From Limosilactobacillus difficilis (GTDB lineage: Bacteria; Bacillota; Bacilli; Lactobacillales; Lactobacillaceae): a stretch of DNA of 64,000 bases. Every line of letters begins with the position of its first letter. The first letter of the stretch is position 1. Below the pieces are notes generated by a model, which had not been told where the DNA came from, did no database searches, and worked only from the letters and a program-made list of their open reading frames with translations. The stretch is from assembly GCF_947387495.1 (NCBI RefSeq), contig NZ_CANDNU010000006.1, positions 1 to 64,000 of the forward strand. The letters are read 5' to 3'. Below are positions 1-8,644 of this stretch, one piece after another. A program made the position numbers and the translations under genes.

Positions 1-19
1 TCCTTTCAAGGGTATTGAA

Positions 20-50
20 GGCATCGAGGGTCAGTCGATGTCTTTTTTTA
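20..50 (+). terminator. Rho-independent terminator
   Basis: An 8-bp stem (20-27 with 35-42) around a 7-nt loop is followed directly by seven T residues. It ends a plus-strand gene lying left of the window. Confidence 0.8.
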
Positions 51-80
51 TTTTTCAGTATATCTATATTTTAAAGGAAA

Positions 81-120
81 ACGGAGCTGAATGAAATCCG
101 AAGATTTCATCCAACTCCGT
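81..120. terminator. Hairpin, probable terminator of the 179-799 gene
   Basis: ACGGAG (81-86) pairs with CTCCGT (115-120) and ATGAAATC (91-98) pairs with GATTTCAT (103-110), with a CGAA loop. T-rich sequence follows the stem on the minus strand, so it most likely ends the minus-strand gene at 179-799. Confidence 0.6.
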
Positions 121-178
121 TCTTTATTAGAGACTTATGTCACAGTCCCTTCTTACTTTGGATTTCGCCCATCACAAT

Positions 179-799
179 TTAATTCAAATCAATCATGTTG
201 GCTCCTGGAATCCGTAGGAGCGTGTAAGTGGTTGCCACCCGACCACAGCGTACTCCCAAACCATTTAGGGGCGTGTTCTTATAACGAACTGTCATCTGGG
301 CCACAAAGGCATGTCCCGTCCGCCGATTTTCCTCTTTCAGGCGCTTCTTGTTCCACGGATAAACGGAGGCTTGCGTGCTGATATAGGAATTTGAATCAGC
401 GATGGAACCGTAGCGAGAATTAGTGGTGTTCTTGGAGTTTTTCGTCCAGTAAGTGTAGGAAACTACTGGGTGTTTGCCCATCCGACTGCGGTTGGCCACG
501 ACATAGTAAAAACCGTGTTTAGTGTTACCCAGCTGCAGTGGTTCGTATTTTTCGCTCGTCGTCACTGCCTGTGGATTGTTGACGTCCACGGAGCGGAAAA
601 AGGTAAAGTAGGCCATCAAGCCGATGCAGAACAGACTCACCACCGTTAACAGAACGTAACGCAGGAAGAGCTTGCCGCTAAAACGCTTCTTCGTCTCCGC
701 AATTAACATCAGTTGGTGGTTGCGGATGTACTTTACCGTAAAGACACACAAAACGATTACTGCTAGCCAGCACAGCCACCCTAACCAATTCCAATTCAT
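179..799 (-). CDS. LVIS_2131-like membrane protein of unknown function
   Basis: A 206-residue protein with two predicted membrane helices near the N-terminus (about residues 5-20 and 46-68). A mostly polar domain of about 135 residues follows, probably outside the cell. The C-terminal part (YWTKNSK near residue 118, a TGHAFVAQMTVRYKNT block, then NGLG and RVATTY) resembles from memory the lactobacillar family NCBI names LVIS_2131, which has no known role. A GGAG ribosome site lies just before the ATG. It is transcribed alone, with a hairpin after its stop. I infer only that it is an envelope protein. Confidence 0.7.
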   Translation of the reverse strand: MNWNWLGWLCWLAVIVLCVFTVKYIRNHQLMLIAETKKRFSGKLFLRYVLLTVVSLFCIGLMAYFTFFRSVDVNNPQAVTTSEKYEPLQLGNTKHGFYYVVANRSRMGKHPVVSYTYWTKNSKNTTNSRYGSIADSNSYISTQASVYPWNKKRLKEENRRTGHAFVAQMTVRYKNTPLNGLGVRCGRVATTYTLLRIPGANMIDLN

Positions 800-963
800 T
801 TTTCAGCACTCCTATCTCTAACTTGTCCCTTATTATGCCACAAATGCAAGTAAATTTCTGCCGATGCCGGCAATCGTTACCTTTTCTCACTAATTTAATT
901 TGGCGCTCCACTTGCAGAAAAGATAATATAATAGTGAAGCTATTATTTATTGGAGGAATGATT

Positions 964-1494
964 ATGTTCAGTGCAAAACAACCACGGCCCTTTAGCTGGG
1001 GCAGCTTGATTCTCGGCATCCTTCTCATCGTCCTCGGCTGTGTATCACTCAGCCATCCCGACAAAACGATGCATCTTTTGACAATTCTAGTAGCAGTCGG
1101 GCTCCTGGTTCGGGGACTGTTCGAATTGTGGTGCCGGATTGGCATCCAGGACTTCCTCGGTTTCAATACCGGCTGGCTGCTGGCGATGGCAATTGTCGAC
1201 ATTATTTTAGGGATTGCCTTCTTGTTTTTCCATAACTTTGGCAGCACCGTCATCGTTTACATTTTTGCTTTCTGGTTTCTTTTCGACGCGATTGCCGACG
1301 TTTCGCTGATTAGCGTCTATCGGCGTTTTCATGGCACTGGTTGGATAGTCCTGATGATTATCTTCAGTATCCTGCAATTCATCGTCGCCATTACCATGCT
1401 CTTTCAGCCGATGTTGTCAGCCATGATGCTGGTTTGGCTGGTTTCATTCTACCTGATTGTTGCCGGGATCTTGAAAGTCATTCAGACCTTCTAA
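964..1494 (+). CDS. HdeD/DUF308-like membrane protein
   Basis: A 176-residue, very hydrophobic protein with about six membrane helices in short-loop pairs and a polar middle (FHGTGW region). This is the layout of HdeD/DUF308 proteins, which are linked to acid stress in enterics but unassigned in lactobacilli. The frame is open back to 823. The start was placed at 964 because GGAGG (952-956) lies 7 nt before that ATG and only 1 nt before the in-frame ATG at 958. A TATAAT at 927-932 may be its -10 element; I see no convincing -35. It stands alone, divergent from the 179-799 gene. Confidence 0.75.
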   Translation: MFSAKQPRPFSWGSLILGILLIVLGCVSLSHPDKTMHLLTILVAVGLLVRGLFELWCRIGIQDFLGFNTGWLLAMAIVDIILGIAFLFFHNFGSTVIVYIFAFWFLFDAIADVSLISVYRRFHGTGWIVLMIIFSILQFIVAITMLFQPMLSAMMLVWLVSFYLIVAGILKVIQTF

Positions 1495-1559
1495 GTCTTG
1501 CCTTTTGCCAAACAAAATGATTACAATAGAAGTTAAAAATTGAAAGGGGACGTTGGACG

Positions 1560-1760
1560 ATGGCTGACAAGGAAAATGAACTGGCCCACCAAATTATTGA
1601 ATTTGAACGCAAAAAAGAAATGACGGATAACGAGGTCGCGCTAGGCAGCCAGTTGTCAGTAGAACGCGTTCATGACATTAAGTCGGAAGCAACTGAACCG
1701 ACGATCGAAGAAATCGGCCTGCTTCAGCGTTTTATGCAATCCAAGGGCGACGTTGATTAA
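1560..1760 (+). CDS. Small LBP_cg2779-like protein
   Basis: A 66-residue soluble acidic protein with a helix-turn-helix-like pattern (NEVALGSQLSVERVHDIKS, about residues 24-42) and a closing LLQRFM helix. It resembles the short lactobacillar family NCBI calls LBP_cg2779, of unknown role. The pattern recalls half of an XRE-type DNA-binding domain, but the protein is too short for a firm regulator call. AAAGGGGA lies upstream of the ATG, and a strong terminator follows the stop, so it forms its own unit after the HdeD-like gene. Confidence 0.65.
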   Translation: MADKENELAHQIIEFERKKEMTDNEVALGSQLSVERVHDIKSEATEPTIEEIGLLQRFMQSKGDVD

Positions 1761-1786
1761 ACAAAAATGACCAGCCCAGTTGGCAG

Positions 1787-1823
1787 GGATAGTGAACAGC
1801 AAATTCACTATCCTCTTTTTTTG
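1787..1823 (+). terminator. Rho-independent terminator
   Basis: GGATAGTGAA (1787-1796) pairs perfectly with TTCACTATCC (1804-1813), followed by a run of T. It ends the small gene at 1560-1760. Confidence 0.85.
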
Positions 1824-2073
1824 TGCTTTTTTGCCAATTTATTTTTCGGCTGATAAGATTACTTGCCCCGGCGCCTATAATTTCATAGAATGGAATTGTT
1901 ATGGTCATTCTTGGTTAAGCGAATCATATTGGGTGATAAATTCGTTGACGATCCATATTAATCATGATAAATTTTAAATTAATTAAGGACCTTTGGAAAA
2001 TCTTAATATTTTCCTGTCAGCGTGGTCCAATTTGATCGTTTGATAAATGATCTATCGAGGGAGATTTAACGAG
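1824..2073 (+). promoter_or_regulatory. Leader of the LysM hydrolase with candidate promoter
   Basis: A non-coding, AT-rich stretch. TTGACG (1945-1950) and TAAATT (1968-1973) are 17 nt apart and form a plausible promoter. The ribosome site GAGGGAG (2057-2063) lies 10 nt before the ATG at 2074. The open frame at 1780-1977 starts inside the preceding terminator region and has no ribosome site, so I do not call it a gene. Confidence 0.45.
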
Positions 2074-3885
2074 ATGCAGAATGAGTCGCAAGTAAAAAAA
2101 CACTTTAAATTATACAAGAGCGGTCGGAAATGGGTCGTGGCTGGCATCACCACGTTGGCTTTGCTGACGGCGGGAGGCAGTATCGCCCATGCCGATGACC
2201 AGGCGAGCGCTAATAATCAGGACCACAACCAAGACGCCAGCAAGGCCACAACCAACAGCAACAACGACCAAACAACACTCAAGGCTGGCTCCAATGCCAG
2301 CACCGCTAAGAATAGTCAGTCTGCCAACAGTTCTGCTAGCGACAGCGCCCAGGCTGCGACCGTTTCTTTCCAGGCCAGTCCGCAAGCTAGCACCGCTACT
2401 CCATCCGCAGCCGTTGCATCTACGGCAGTGAAGGCCACGGATGAAAAAGCCGTGGTGACCGTCCCGGCGGCAGCCAACCAGGTCGACATCAATTCCCTAC
2501 ACTTCAGCAATAACGCCCACTCTCAACAATTCATCCAGAGTGTTGCCAGCGGCGCAATCGAAGGCTGGAATAAATATGGCGTCCTCCCATCAATTACGGT
2601 GGCTCAGGCAATTCTCGAAAGTGGGTGGGGTCAATCAACCCTTGCCACTTCAGCTCACAACCTCTTCGGGATCAAAGGTTCTTACAACGGTCACTCCGTC
2701 AACATGCCAACCCGTGAAGTTTACGGTGGCCGCAGCGTCTACATCAACGACTACTTCCGCGCTTACGACAACAACGCTGAGTCCGTCGAAGATCATGGCA
2801 ACTTCTTATACAGTAACTCCCGCTATCACAACTTGCTCGGTGACACAAACTATGTCAGTGTGGCCAACAAACTGCGCGCCGATGGTTACGCGACCGACCC
2901 GAGTTACGCCTCTGCTTTAATCAGCCTGGTCAAAACCTACAACCTGACCCAGCTGGATTCCGTTGCTCTGGCTGGTAAGCAGGTCACTCCCGTCAATAAC
3001 AACAGTGGTAATCACGATATCGTCAACAACCAGGGCAGCAACAGCAGCAACTACTACACCGTCCAGAGTGGTGACACCCTGTCTGGCATTGCCAGCCGCT
3101 ACAACACGACCTACACCCACCTGGCCCAGATCAACGGCCTCAGCAACCCGAACATGATCTATGTCGGGCAACGTTTGCTGGTTGCTACCGCCGCTACCAA
3201 CAATGCCACTAATTCTGGTGCGTCGACGCCAACCCAAAGCTCAGCTGCCCAGAGCCAGGCCCCGGCAAGCGCACAAAACAGCCAGCAGGCAGCCAATTCT
3301 CAAGGACAAACGACAGCCAGTGCCAACGAAACCTACACCGTTCAAAGTGGCGACACTCTGTCTGGCATCGCTGAAAAATTCAACACAACCTACACACAGC
3401 TAGCCAGCATCAACAAGCTCAGCAATCCTAACTTGATTTATGTTGGCCAGACTTTGACCATCCGTGGTGCGGGTGCTTCCCAAACTCCGGCTGCTAACAA
3501 GCAAACCGAAACCCAAACCAACAACAGTCAGACCAGCAACACCGCTTCCGCTGTTTACACTGTCAAGAGCGGTGACACCCTCTCAGCCATCGCTGCTGCA
3601 TATGGCATGAGTTACGAAACCCTGGCCCAAATCAATGGGATGTCGAACCCGAACCTAATTTACGTCGGCCAACAGTTGAAGGTCAGTGGCACGACAAGCA
3701 ACGCTACTTACCACTCAACGGCAACGAACCGCAATAATGATTCAGCCGGCAGCTACACGGTCCAGAGCGGCGACTCCCTCTATGCCATTGCTGCCCGTTA
3801 CGGCCTTGACTGGCACACCCTCGCCCGTCTCAACGGGATCAGTTCGCCTTACACTATCTTTGTTGGCCAACACTTAGTTCTCTAA
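2074..3885 (+). CDS. Secreted peptidoglycan hydrolase, GH73 glucosaminidase with four LysM domains
   Basis: A 603-residue secreted autolysin-like protein. Its long signal peptide carries the KxYKxGKxW-type motif ([11 protein letters not shown], residues 14-24), with probable cleavage after AHA near residue 40. Next come an Ala/Ser/Asn-rich linker, a glucosaminidase (GH73) domain at about 138-290 with the ILESGWGQS and LFGIKG motifs, then four LysM repeats starting near 326, 418, 493 and 559, separated by Ser/Asn/Gln linkers. It should cut glycan strands while LysM holds it on the wall. The start at 2074 is chosen over an in-frame ATG at 2047 because the ribosome site lies between them. It is a single-gene unit closed by a strong terminator. 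Confidence 0.9.
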   Translation: MQNESQVKKHFKLYKSGRKWVVAGITTLALLTAGGSIAHADDQASANNQDHNQDASKATTNSNNDQTTLKAGSNASTAKNSQSANSSASDSAQAATVSFQASPQASTATPSAAVASTAVKATDEKAVVTVPAAANQVDINSLHFSNNAHSQQFIQSVASGAIEGWNKYGVLPSITVAQAILESGWGQSTLATSAHNLFGIKGSYNGHSVNMPTREVYGGRSVYINDYFRAYDNNAESVEDHGNFLYSNSRYHNLLGDTNYVSVANKLRADGYATDPSYASALISLVKTYNLTQLDSVALAGKQVTPVNNNSGNHDIVNNQGSNSSNYYTVQSGDTLSGIASRYNTTYTHLAQINGLSNPNMIYVGQRLLVATAATNNATNSGASTPTQSSAAQSQAPASAQNSQQAANSQGQTTASANETYTVQSGDTLSGIAEKFNTTYTQLASINKLSNPNLIYVGQTLTIRGAGASQTPAANKQTETQTNNSQTSNTASAVYTVKSGDTLSAIAAAYGMSYETLAQINGMSNPNLIYVGQQLKVSGTTSNATYHSTATNRNNDSAGSYTVQSGDSLYAIAARYGLDWHTLARLNGISSPYTIFVGQHLVL

Positions 3886-3910
3886 AAGCTAGCTCCATCT
3901 CAAACCCAAA

Positions 3911-3967
3911 AATGATAAGCATTTTCGTGGTGGTTCTGCCCTGCTGCGCGATGCTTATCATTTTTTG
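3911..3967 (+). terminator. Rho-independent terminator
   Basis: A perfect 12-bp stem (3911-3922 with 3951-3962) with a 28-nt loop and a T run. It ends the LysM hydrolase gene. Confidence 0.85.
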
Positions 3968-4052
3968 CTTCATTGATCAAGACTTGTTTTTAACAAGAGA
4001 GCAAGATAGGCTGGAGTTATTGAAACGATATTGGGGAAAGTCGTGATGTATT

Positions 4053-4370
4053 GTGAGTAGCTACCAGGCACCAGAATTAAAGGATTTAGAATCCGTCAGC
4101 AAGCTGTTTAAGCTCCTTGGTCATCCCAAACGCTTGCAGCTATTGTATTTGTTGCTGCAGCAGTCGATGAGTGTGTCACAGATCAGCTCAGCGCTGCACT
4201 GGGAACAATCCGCTGTCTCCCATCAGTTACAACAGATGCGCGCTTTCAACCTTGTCGATTATCATCGCAAGGGTAAAACTATCATCTATCACCTTAAAAA
4301 TCCACAAGTCATGACCTTGATCGCCGACGTAGTGAGCCATACCGAACAACTCATGAAACTGTATCAATAA
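4053..4370 (+). CDS. ArsR/SmtB-family winged-helix regulator
   Basis: A 105-residue protein that aligns along its length with CzrA/SmtB: LFKLLGHPKRLQLLYLL, then a recognition helix (SAVSHQLQQMR, about residues 54-64), then a wing ending in YHL. It should bind DNA as a dimer. The start is GTG at 4053 with GGGGAAAG 12 nt upstream. Compared from memory with S. aureus CzrA, the alpha-5 metal ligands Asp84, His86, His97 and His100 appear as Asn, Gln, His and Gln, so classic zinc sensing is doubtful. No target gene is adjacent; the divergent neighbourhood holds only argR. Confidence 0.8.
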   Translation: MSSYQAPELKDLESVSKLFKLLGHPKRLQLLYLLLQQSMSVSQISSALHWEQSAVSHQLQQMRAFNLVDYHRKGKTIIYHLKNPQVMTLIADVVSHTEQLMKLYQ

Positions 4371-4382
4371 TTTGTGTGTACG

Positions 4383-4419
4383 AAAAGCGTCGCAGTTCAT
4401 TCCGAGCTGCGGCGCTTTT
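4383..4419. terminator. Bidirectional terminator between arsR-like gene and argR
   Basis: AAAAGCGTCGCAG (4383-4395) pairs with CTGCGGCGCTTTT (4407-4419), with A-rich and T-rich flanks. It serves the two convergent genes. Confidence 0.75.
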
Positions 4420-4436
4420 TGTTTGCTGGCTTTGTC

Positions 4437-4895
4437 TTATTCCTGCATGTGTTCCTTGATCATCTGAGCAATTTTTTGCGCGTCTTCTGATGAGCGGCAG
4501 ATAAGAATCAGAGTATCATTTCCCGCAATGGTGCCGACTACTTCCGGCAAGTTGACTTCATCGAACAAGCCCGCCATCACGGTCGCAAAACTTGAGTTCG
4601 GCGGATTCTTGATTACGTTGATGAACTGAACCGTCGTGACATCATCGACGTCGTTAGCAATCGCATCATAGAGCTCTTGATAACGATCATCATTATTCTC
4701 ACTCAACCGAGCGTAACGCAAAACCCCGTTGTCGTTTTCTTTGACGATGTTCATCGAATGAATATCACGCGAAACCGTCGCCTGGGTAGCATTGACCCCT
4801 TGCTCAGCCAACAGCTTTAGCAGTTCATCCTGCGTGCTGACGGCTTGTTGCTTGATGATCTTGAGGATCATTGCTCGTCGTTTCTTCCGGTCCAT
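4437..4895 (-). CDS. argR: Arginine repressor ArgR
   Basis: A 152-residue ArgR/AhrC-family protein. The N-terminal winged helix (MDRKKRRAMIL to about residue 60) has the conserved ATVSRDIHSM recognition helix. The C-terminal oligomerisation and arginine-binding domain has PPNSSFATVMAG and GTIAGNDTLILICRS. Known relatives are hexamers controlling arginine biosynthesis or catabolism. The start at 4895 is set by GGGGGG upstream; the open frame runs 17 codons further without a ribosome site. In the arginine-binding motif the usual GDDT is GNDT, so the first Asp (E. coli Asp128) is replaced. It is monocistronic. Confidence 0.9.
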   Translation of the reverse strand: MDRKKRRAMILKIIKQQAVSTQDELLKLLAEQGVNATQATVSRDIHSMNIVKENDNGVLRYARLSENNDDRYQELYDAIANDVDDVTTVQFINVIKNPPNSSFATVMAGLFDEVNLPEVVGTIAGNDTLILICRSSEDAQKIAQMIKEHMQE

Positions 4896-5003
4896 TTTGC
4901 ACCCCCCATTTATACAGATTATGGATATTAATACGTGTTTAATCATACTCCTATTCCAGTCAAATGAAAAGAGGCGACTTTACAGCTTCACTTCAAACGC
5001 ACA

Positions 5004-5047
5004 AAAAATGGCCTCTAATATTCATCACAACGAATATTAAGGGGCCA
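5004..5047 (-). terminator. Terminator of the MacB-type ABC gene
   Basis: On the minus strand a TGGCC...TAATATTC stem (8-bp core 5016-5023 with 5032-5039, extended by 5009-5013 with 5043-5047) is followed by TTTTTT. The core resembles an ARG-box palindrome, but the T run makes a terminator the better reading. Confidence 0.7.
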
Positions 5048-5071
5048 CTAATATCTCTCTATATTATTAAA

Positions 5072-7057
5072 TTATTCAGCTGCAAGGGCATCAATTGGGT
5101 TCAACCGTGCCGCCCGGCGCGCCGGTAGCAAGGCGGCTAGGAAGGAAATCACAAGGGCAATGATAAAGCCGTTGATCAGGTTTGCCGGCAACAATTGCAC
5201 AATGTTGTAGTGAATCAACCCGTAAAGCGCGTGGTTGAAGACAGCCGCCATGATAAGAGCGAGGCCCTCTGCCAAAATAGCCGCGAACAGGCCGATAAAG
5301 ATCGATTCGGACGTGAAGAGCCGCCGGATGTCGCTCCGTCGCTCTCCTAGTGCCCGGAGAATCCCAATCTCCTTGGTCCGCTCCGAAACGGACATATACA
5401 TCGTCACGATGATCATCAGTGCGGAGACCAGCAGGGAAATCCCCGCCACGGCTGAAAGAACCCGTGATGCGACTTTCACGTAACTATTGAGCCGCTTCAA
5501 AATGGATCCGACCGTGATCGCGCCGAGAATGTACTTGTGATCCTTGGCCTTCAAATGGTTGATCCGGCGTGCTACCGCCGAAACTTGGTCAAGGTCTTTG
5601 ACATAAACCGCGGCAACATTCGGCTCAGTAGCGGCCTGGGCGCTGGCTAAGCCCTTCTTCATCGTCTGATAAGTGGTAGCCGTAGGGGCTGAGCCAGTAT
5701 TAGAGTCAGTGATTCCCGCGACCTTCAGCTGAAGTTTGACCTGCACTGGCCGTTCCCGCACATCAAACCAGTTGAACGAGACATTAACCGACTGGCCGAT
5801 CAAGGACTTGTACTTATGTTCACCCTTGAGGTTGACCGCTTCTCGGCGGCTAAGCACTATTTCCCCGTCAGCCGGGCGATGTCCCGCTTTGATCATGTGA
5901 CTGCTCTGGTGCTTGGTCCAAGTATTGATGGTAGTGCCACTGACGGACTTTCCGTTTTGTTCAACCTTATAGGTTGGGATTGAATAACACGTTTCAACCT
6001 CGCCGACACCCTTTACCTGTCGTAGCTGGCGCATTTCGTGCCGACTCAGCAGCATGGCCTTGGGATTAGAAGCAAAGTTTTGCATCGAGTCTTGTAATTC
6101 CGTCATCGTCATCTGCTTGCCGCTGGTGTTCTGGATCACGGTAATAGAATGAGGATTCATCAAACTATTGATCTGGTTGTTGATGTAACCGTTGACTCCG
6201 TTCCCTAAACCGCTAAATAAGAGAACCGCAAAGATCCCGACGGCCGTGCCTAAGATGATCAGGAAGTTGCGCCAAAAGTTGTAAGTAAAGTGTTTAAAAG
6301 CCGTCCGGTAGCTGGCCGCCGCTGATAATTGCTTGGATTGGATATGATCCTGCGTTTGCGGCAGCGGATAGGCGGGCTTTAGTCGTTCGTCCCCGCTAAT
6401 CTGACCATCAGCCAGGTGGATGATCCGGGTCCCGTGGTTGGCAACGTCCTGGGAGTGAGTCACAGCAATCACGAGCTTCCCTTCACGCGCAATTTCGTCC
6501 AGGAGCTTGAGAATTTCTTGGGTATTGGCAGAATCCAACGCCCCTGTCGGTTCATCCGCGATGATCAACTGAGGATCGGTCGCTAAGGCCCGGGCAATCG
6601 CCACCCGTTGCTTTTGCCCGCCGGATAACTGGTTAGGGTGCTTTTTCATCTGCGATTCCAGACCGACTTTGGCCAAAAGCTGTTCAGCACGCTGACGCCG
6701 CTGGTTACGATCCAAAGTTGTCATATCCAGAGCCATCAAGACATTATCCAGTACCGTCAAGTGTGGAATGAGGTTATATGACTGGTAAATATAACCAATC
6801 GTTTCACGGCGGTACTGATCCATCATCTTTTCCTTGTGGTGATCCAATTGCTGGCCGTTCACGATCACCTTACCAGTGAATTTACGGTCCAAGCCCCCGA
6901 TGATGTTCATCAGCGTCGTCTTACCACCGCCAGATTCACCGAGGATGGAGACGAATTCGCCGAGTTCAAAATTCAAGTCAATCCCTTTTAACACCGGAAA
7001 TTCTTTATTTCCCAGGAAATATGACTTATGAATATCTTTGAGTGTTAGAAAAGCCAT
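5072..7057 (-). CDS. MacB-type ABC transporter, fused ATPase and permease
   Basis: A 661-residue fusion. Residues 1-230 are an ABC ATPase with Walker A GESGGGKTT (near 40), signature LSGGQKQRVAIARAL and Walker B LIIADEPTGALD. A membrane helix follows near 265-290, then a long extracytoplasmic MacB-type domain (about 290-520), then three helices at the C-terminus with the FtsX motif SERTKEIGILRALGERRSDI (about 560-580). Such proteins drive export or envelope processes by mechanotransmission. GGAG precedes the ATG. It is a single gene with its own terminator, and no partner adaptor protein is adjacent. Substrate unknown; candidates are peptides, antibiotics or lipoproteins. Confidence 0.88.
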   Translation of the reverse strand: MAFLTLKDIHKSYFLGNKEFPVLKGIDLNFELGEFVSILGESGGGKTTLMNIIGGLDRKFTGKVIVNGQQLDHHKEKMMDQYRRETIGYIYQSYNLIPHLTVLDNVLMALDMTTLDRNQRRQRAEQLLAKVGLESQMKKHPNQLSGGQKQRVAIARALATDPQLIIADEPTGALDSANTQEILKLLDEIAREGKLVIAVTHSQDVANHGTRIIHLADGQISGDERLKPAYPLPQTQDHIQSKQLSAAASYRTAFKHFTYNFWRNFLIILGTAVGIFAVLLFSGLGNGVNGYINNQINSLMNPHSITVIQNTSGKQMTMTELQDSMQNFASNPKAMLLSRHEMRQLRQVKGVGEVETCYSIPTYKVEQNGKSVSGTTINTWTKHQSSHMIKAGHRPADGEIVLSRREAVNLKGEHKYKSLIGQSVNVSFNWFDVRERPVQVKLQLKVAGITDSNTGSAPTATTYQTMKKGLASAQAATEPNVAAVYVKDLDQVSAVARRINHLKAKDHKYILGAITVGSILKRLNSYVKVASRVLSAVAGISLLVSALMIIVTMYMSVSERTKEIGILRALGERRSDIRRLFTSESIFIGLFAAILAEGLALIMAAVFNHALYGLIHYNIVQLLPANLINGFIIALVISFLAALLPARRAARLNPIDALAAE

Positions 7058-7142
7058 TGTTTACTCCGTTTTCTCTTGTCGATTTGATGTTTTACTAAGC
7101 TTATCACATTTAGGAGCAAATCTAACAGCAATTCATGGCCGC

Positions 7143-8438
7143 CTAGGCAAAACTATTCCCACCGTTGTGACCACCGACCAAGCCTGCTCTTTCTAGCATC
7201 GTCCCACCGCGTAACAGACTGTTCGCATAAAAGACTTTGTTGGTTCCAAATTGATCGCGCAGCTGGTCCACCAGATGGTCAAACTTGGCCCGCTTAACCT
7301 GCCGGGCCACGGGAGTAAAGAGGGACAGCTGCTGACCTGTGGCCGGTGATAGTTGACCCAAACTTACCGCCAGGTTGCGAATGGTCTCCCCTGCCCAGGA
7401 CTGCCGAAAAATTGCCAGTACAGTCGCCACAATCGTCCGGCTATCATCCGTCGGGTCAATTTTGCATTGGTGGGTAAAACCGGAACGTCCCCGGGAGGCT
7501 TGACGGCCAGAAAAGCCCACCCAGAGACTAACACAGGCCGCCTGCTGGTGGTGATGCCGCATCCGGGAAACGACCTGCTGGGTAATTTCGCGTAAAACAA
7601 CCGTTATCTCTGCTTCATTGTTATAATCCCGCGGCAGCACCTGGGAATTGCTCCAGCTATGATTCTTCACTGCTGGTACCGCCGTCAATTGGCTCCGGTC
7701 GATTCCCCAGGCAAGGGCGTAGAGCTGCTGGCCCATGACCCCCATTTCACTCCTCAGCTGGTAAGGATTTGTCCGGGCCAATTCTCCTACGGAATGGATG
7801 CCGAGATGGTGCAAGTGTTTGGCTGTTCGCTGCCCGATGCTCCACACCTTCGTCAAATCCGTAATCGGCCAGACGCGGTCGCAAAAATTACGGTAGGTCA
7901 GCGTACCGCGGAAATTCGGGCTGTGTTTAGCGAACAGGTCCAGAGCCAGCTTAGCTTGGAGTGGATTCTGGCCAATTCCAACCGTTGTATACAGTCCTAA
8001 GCGGTCGTGCACCGTCTTTTGAATCCGCAGTGCCACCTCATCAGGTGTTTTGCCAAACAGATGCCATGATTTAGTCATGTCTAATATGCTCTCGTCAATG
8101 GAATAGGGCCAGCACTGTGGCGGCGCCGCAAATTCTTGAAAAAGCTGGTTAATAGTCAAGTTCTTTTCTATATATAGGTTCATCCGTGGTGGAACGATCA
8201 ATAAACGTGGGTCACGTGGTACCTGGTATTCCCGGTCGACGTTGCTGATACCCAGCACTTTTTTGGCCATCGGGGAAGCAGCCAGGACCAGTCCCTTGCC
8301 CGTATTTGCTGTCTCCGACATTACAACAAGCATCGCTTTCAACGGATTCAGTCCCCGAGCAACGCATTCTACACTCGCATAAAAGGATTTGTTATCAATC
8401 ATCAGAAACAAACCATGTGGTTCATGGCTGTAATTCAT
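7143..8438 (-). CDS. Y-family DNA polymerase, UmuC/UvrX-like
   Basis: A 431-residue lesion-bypass polymerase. The palm carries IDNKSFYASVE near residues 14-24 and the YSIDESILD catalytic motif near 112-120. A helix-hairpin-helix thumb follows (WSIGQRTAKHLHHLGI), then the little-finger domain. In sequence style it is closer to Gram-positive UvrX/YqjW than to DinB. A perfect LexA/DinR box lies 32 bp upstream of the start, so it is SOS-induced. It is monocistronic and lies between the ABC exporter and mntH. No small UmuD- or YqjX/YqjY-like partner is adjacent. Confidence 0.9.
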   Translation of the reverse strand: MNYSHEPHGLFLMIDNKSFYASVECVARGLNPLKAMLVVMSETANTGKGLVLAASPMAKKVLGISNVDREYQVPRDPRLLIVPPRMNLYIEKNLTINQLFQEFAAPPQCWPYSIDESILDMTKSWHLFGKTPDEVALRIQKTVHDRLGLYTTVGIGQNPLQAKLALDLFAKHSPNFRGTLTYRNFCDRVWPITDLTKVWSIGQRTAKHLHHLGIHSVGELARTNPYQLRSEMGVMGQQLYALAWGIDRSQLTAVPAVKNHSWSNSQVLPRDYNNEAEITVVLREITQQVVSRMRHHHQQAACVSLWVGFSGRQASRGRSGFTHQCKIDPTDDSRTIVATVLAIFRQSWAGETIRNLAVSLGQLSPATGQQLSLFTPVARQVKRAKFDHLVDQLRDQFGTNKVFYANSLLRGGTMLERAGLVGGHNGGNSFA

Positions 8439-8469
8439 TTCTTTTCGCCACCCTTCTTTTTTAATTATA

Positions 8470-8483
8470 CGAACGCTTGTTCG
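8470..8483. promoter_or_regulatory. LexA (DinR) SOS box
   Basis: CGAACGCTTGTTCG is a perfect CGAAC-N4-GTTCG inverted repeat matching the Gram-positive SOS box. It sits 32 bp upstream of the Y-family polymerase start and about 160 bp upstream of divergent mntH. Confidence 0.85.
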
Positions 8484-8562
8484 AAAAACGCAAGGAAGTT
8501 TAAAAAAAGGCTTTTTAGGAGGATTTTAGGTGAAAACTTAGATTGAATTATGTTGATTTTTA

Positions 8563-8613
8563 TGTTAGCCTAAAAAAGGTTTTGAAAGAGGCTAACACCA
8601 TTTATTAATGGTG
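8563..8613 (+). promoter_or_regulatory. Paired inverted repeats in the mntH leader
   Basis: TGTTAGCC (8563-8570) pairs with GGCTAACA (8590-8597). It abuts a second hairpin, CACCATT (8596-8602) with AATGGTG (8607-8613). Neither has a T run. They could be an operator for a metalloregulator or a leader RNA structure. I did not find the conserved core of the yybP-ykoY manganese riboswitch. Confidence 0.4.
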
Positions 8614-8644
8614 CTGATGTTTACACAGAAAGGTGGACTTACAA

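Noticed and set aside
678-1253. Long open frame on the minus strand opposite the HdeD-like gene
   Set aside because: Antisense shadow of a clear membrane-protein gene and the 5' end of the 179-799 gene; no ribosome site or family.
1780-1977. 65-codon open frame between the LBP_cg2779-like gene and the LysM hydrolase
   Set aside because: Starts in a terminator stem, has no ribosome site, and its composition follows the AT-rich leader; no recognisable protein.
5016-5039. AT-rich palindrome near argR, considered as an ARG box
   Set aside because: Part of a longer stem followed by T6 on the minus strand; better explained as the terminator of the ABC gene.
8486-8644. Mn2+ riboswitch (yybP-ykoY) before mntH
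   Set aside because: No recognisable conserved internal-loop sequence and no terminator; only two simple hairpins seen.
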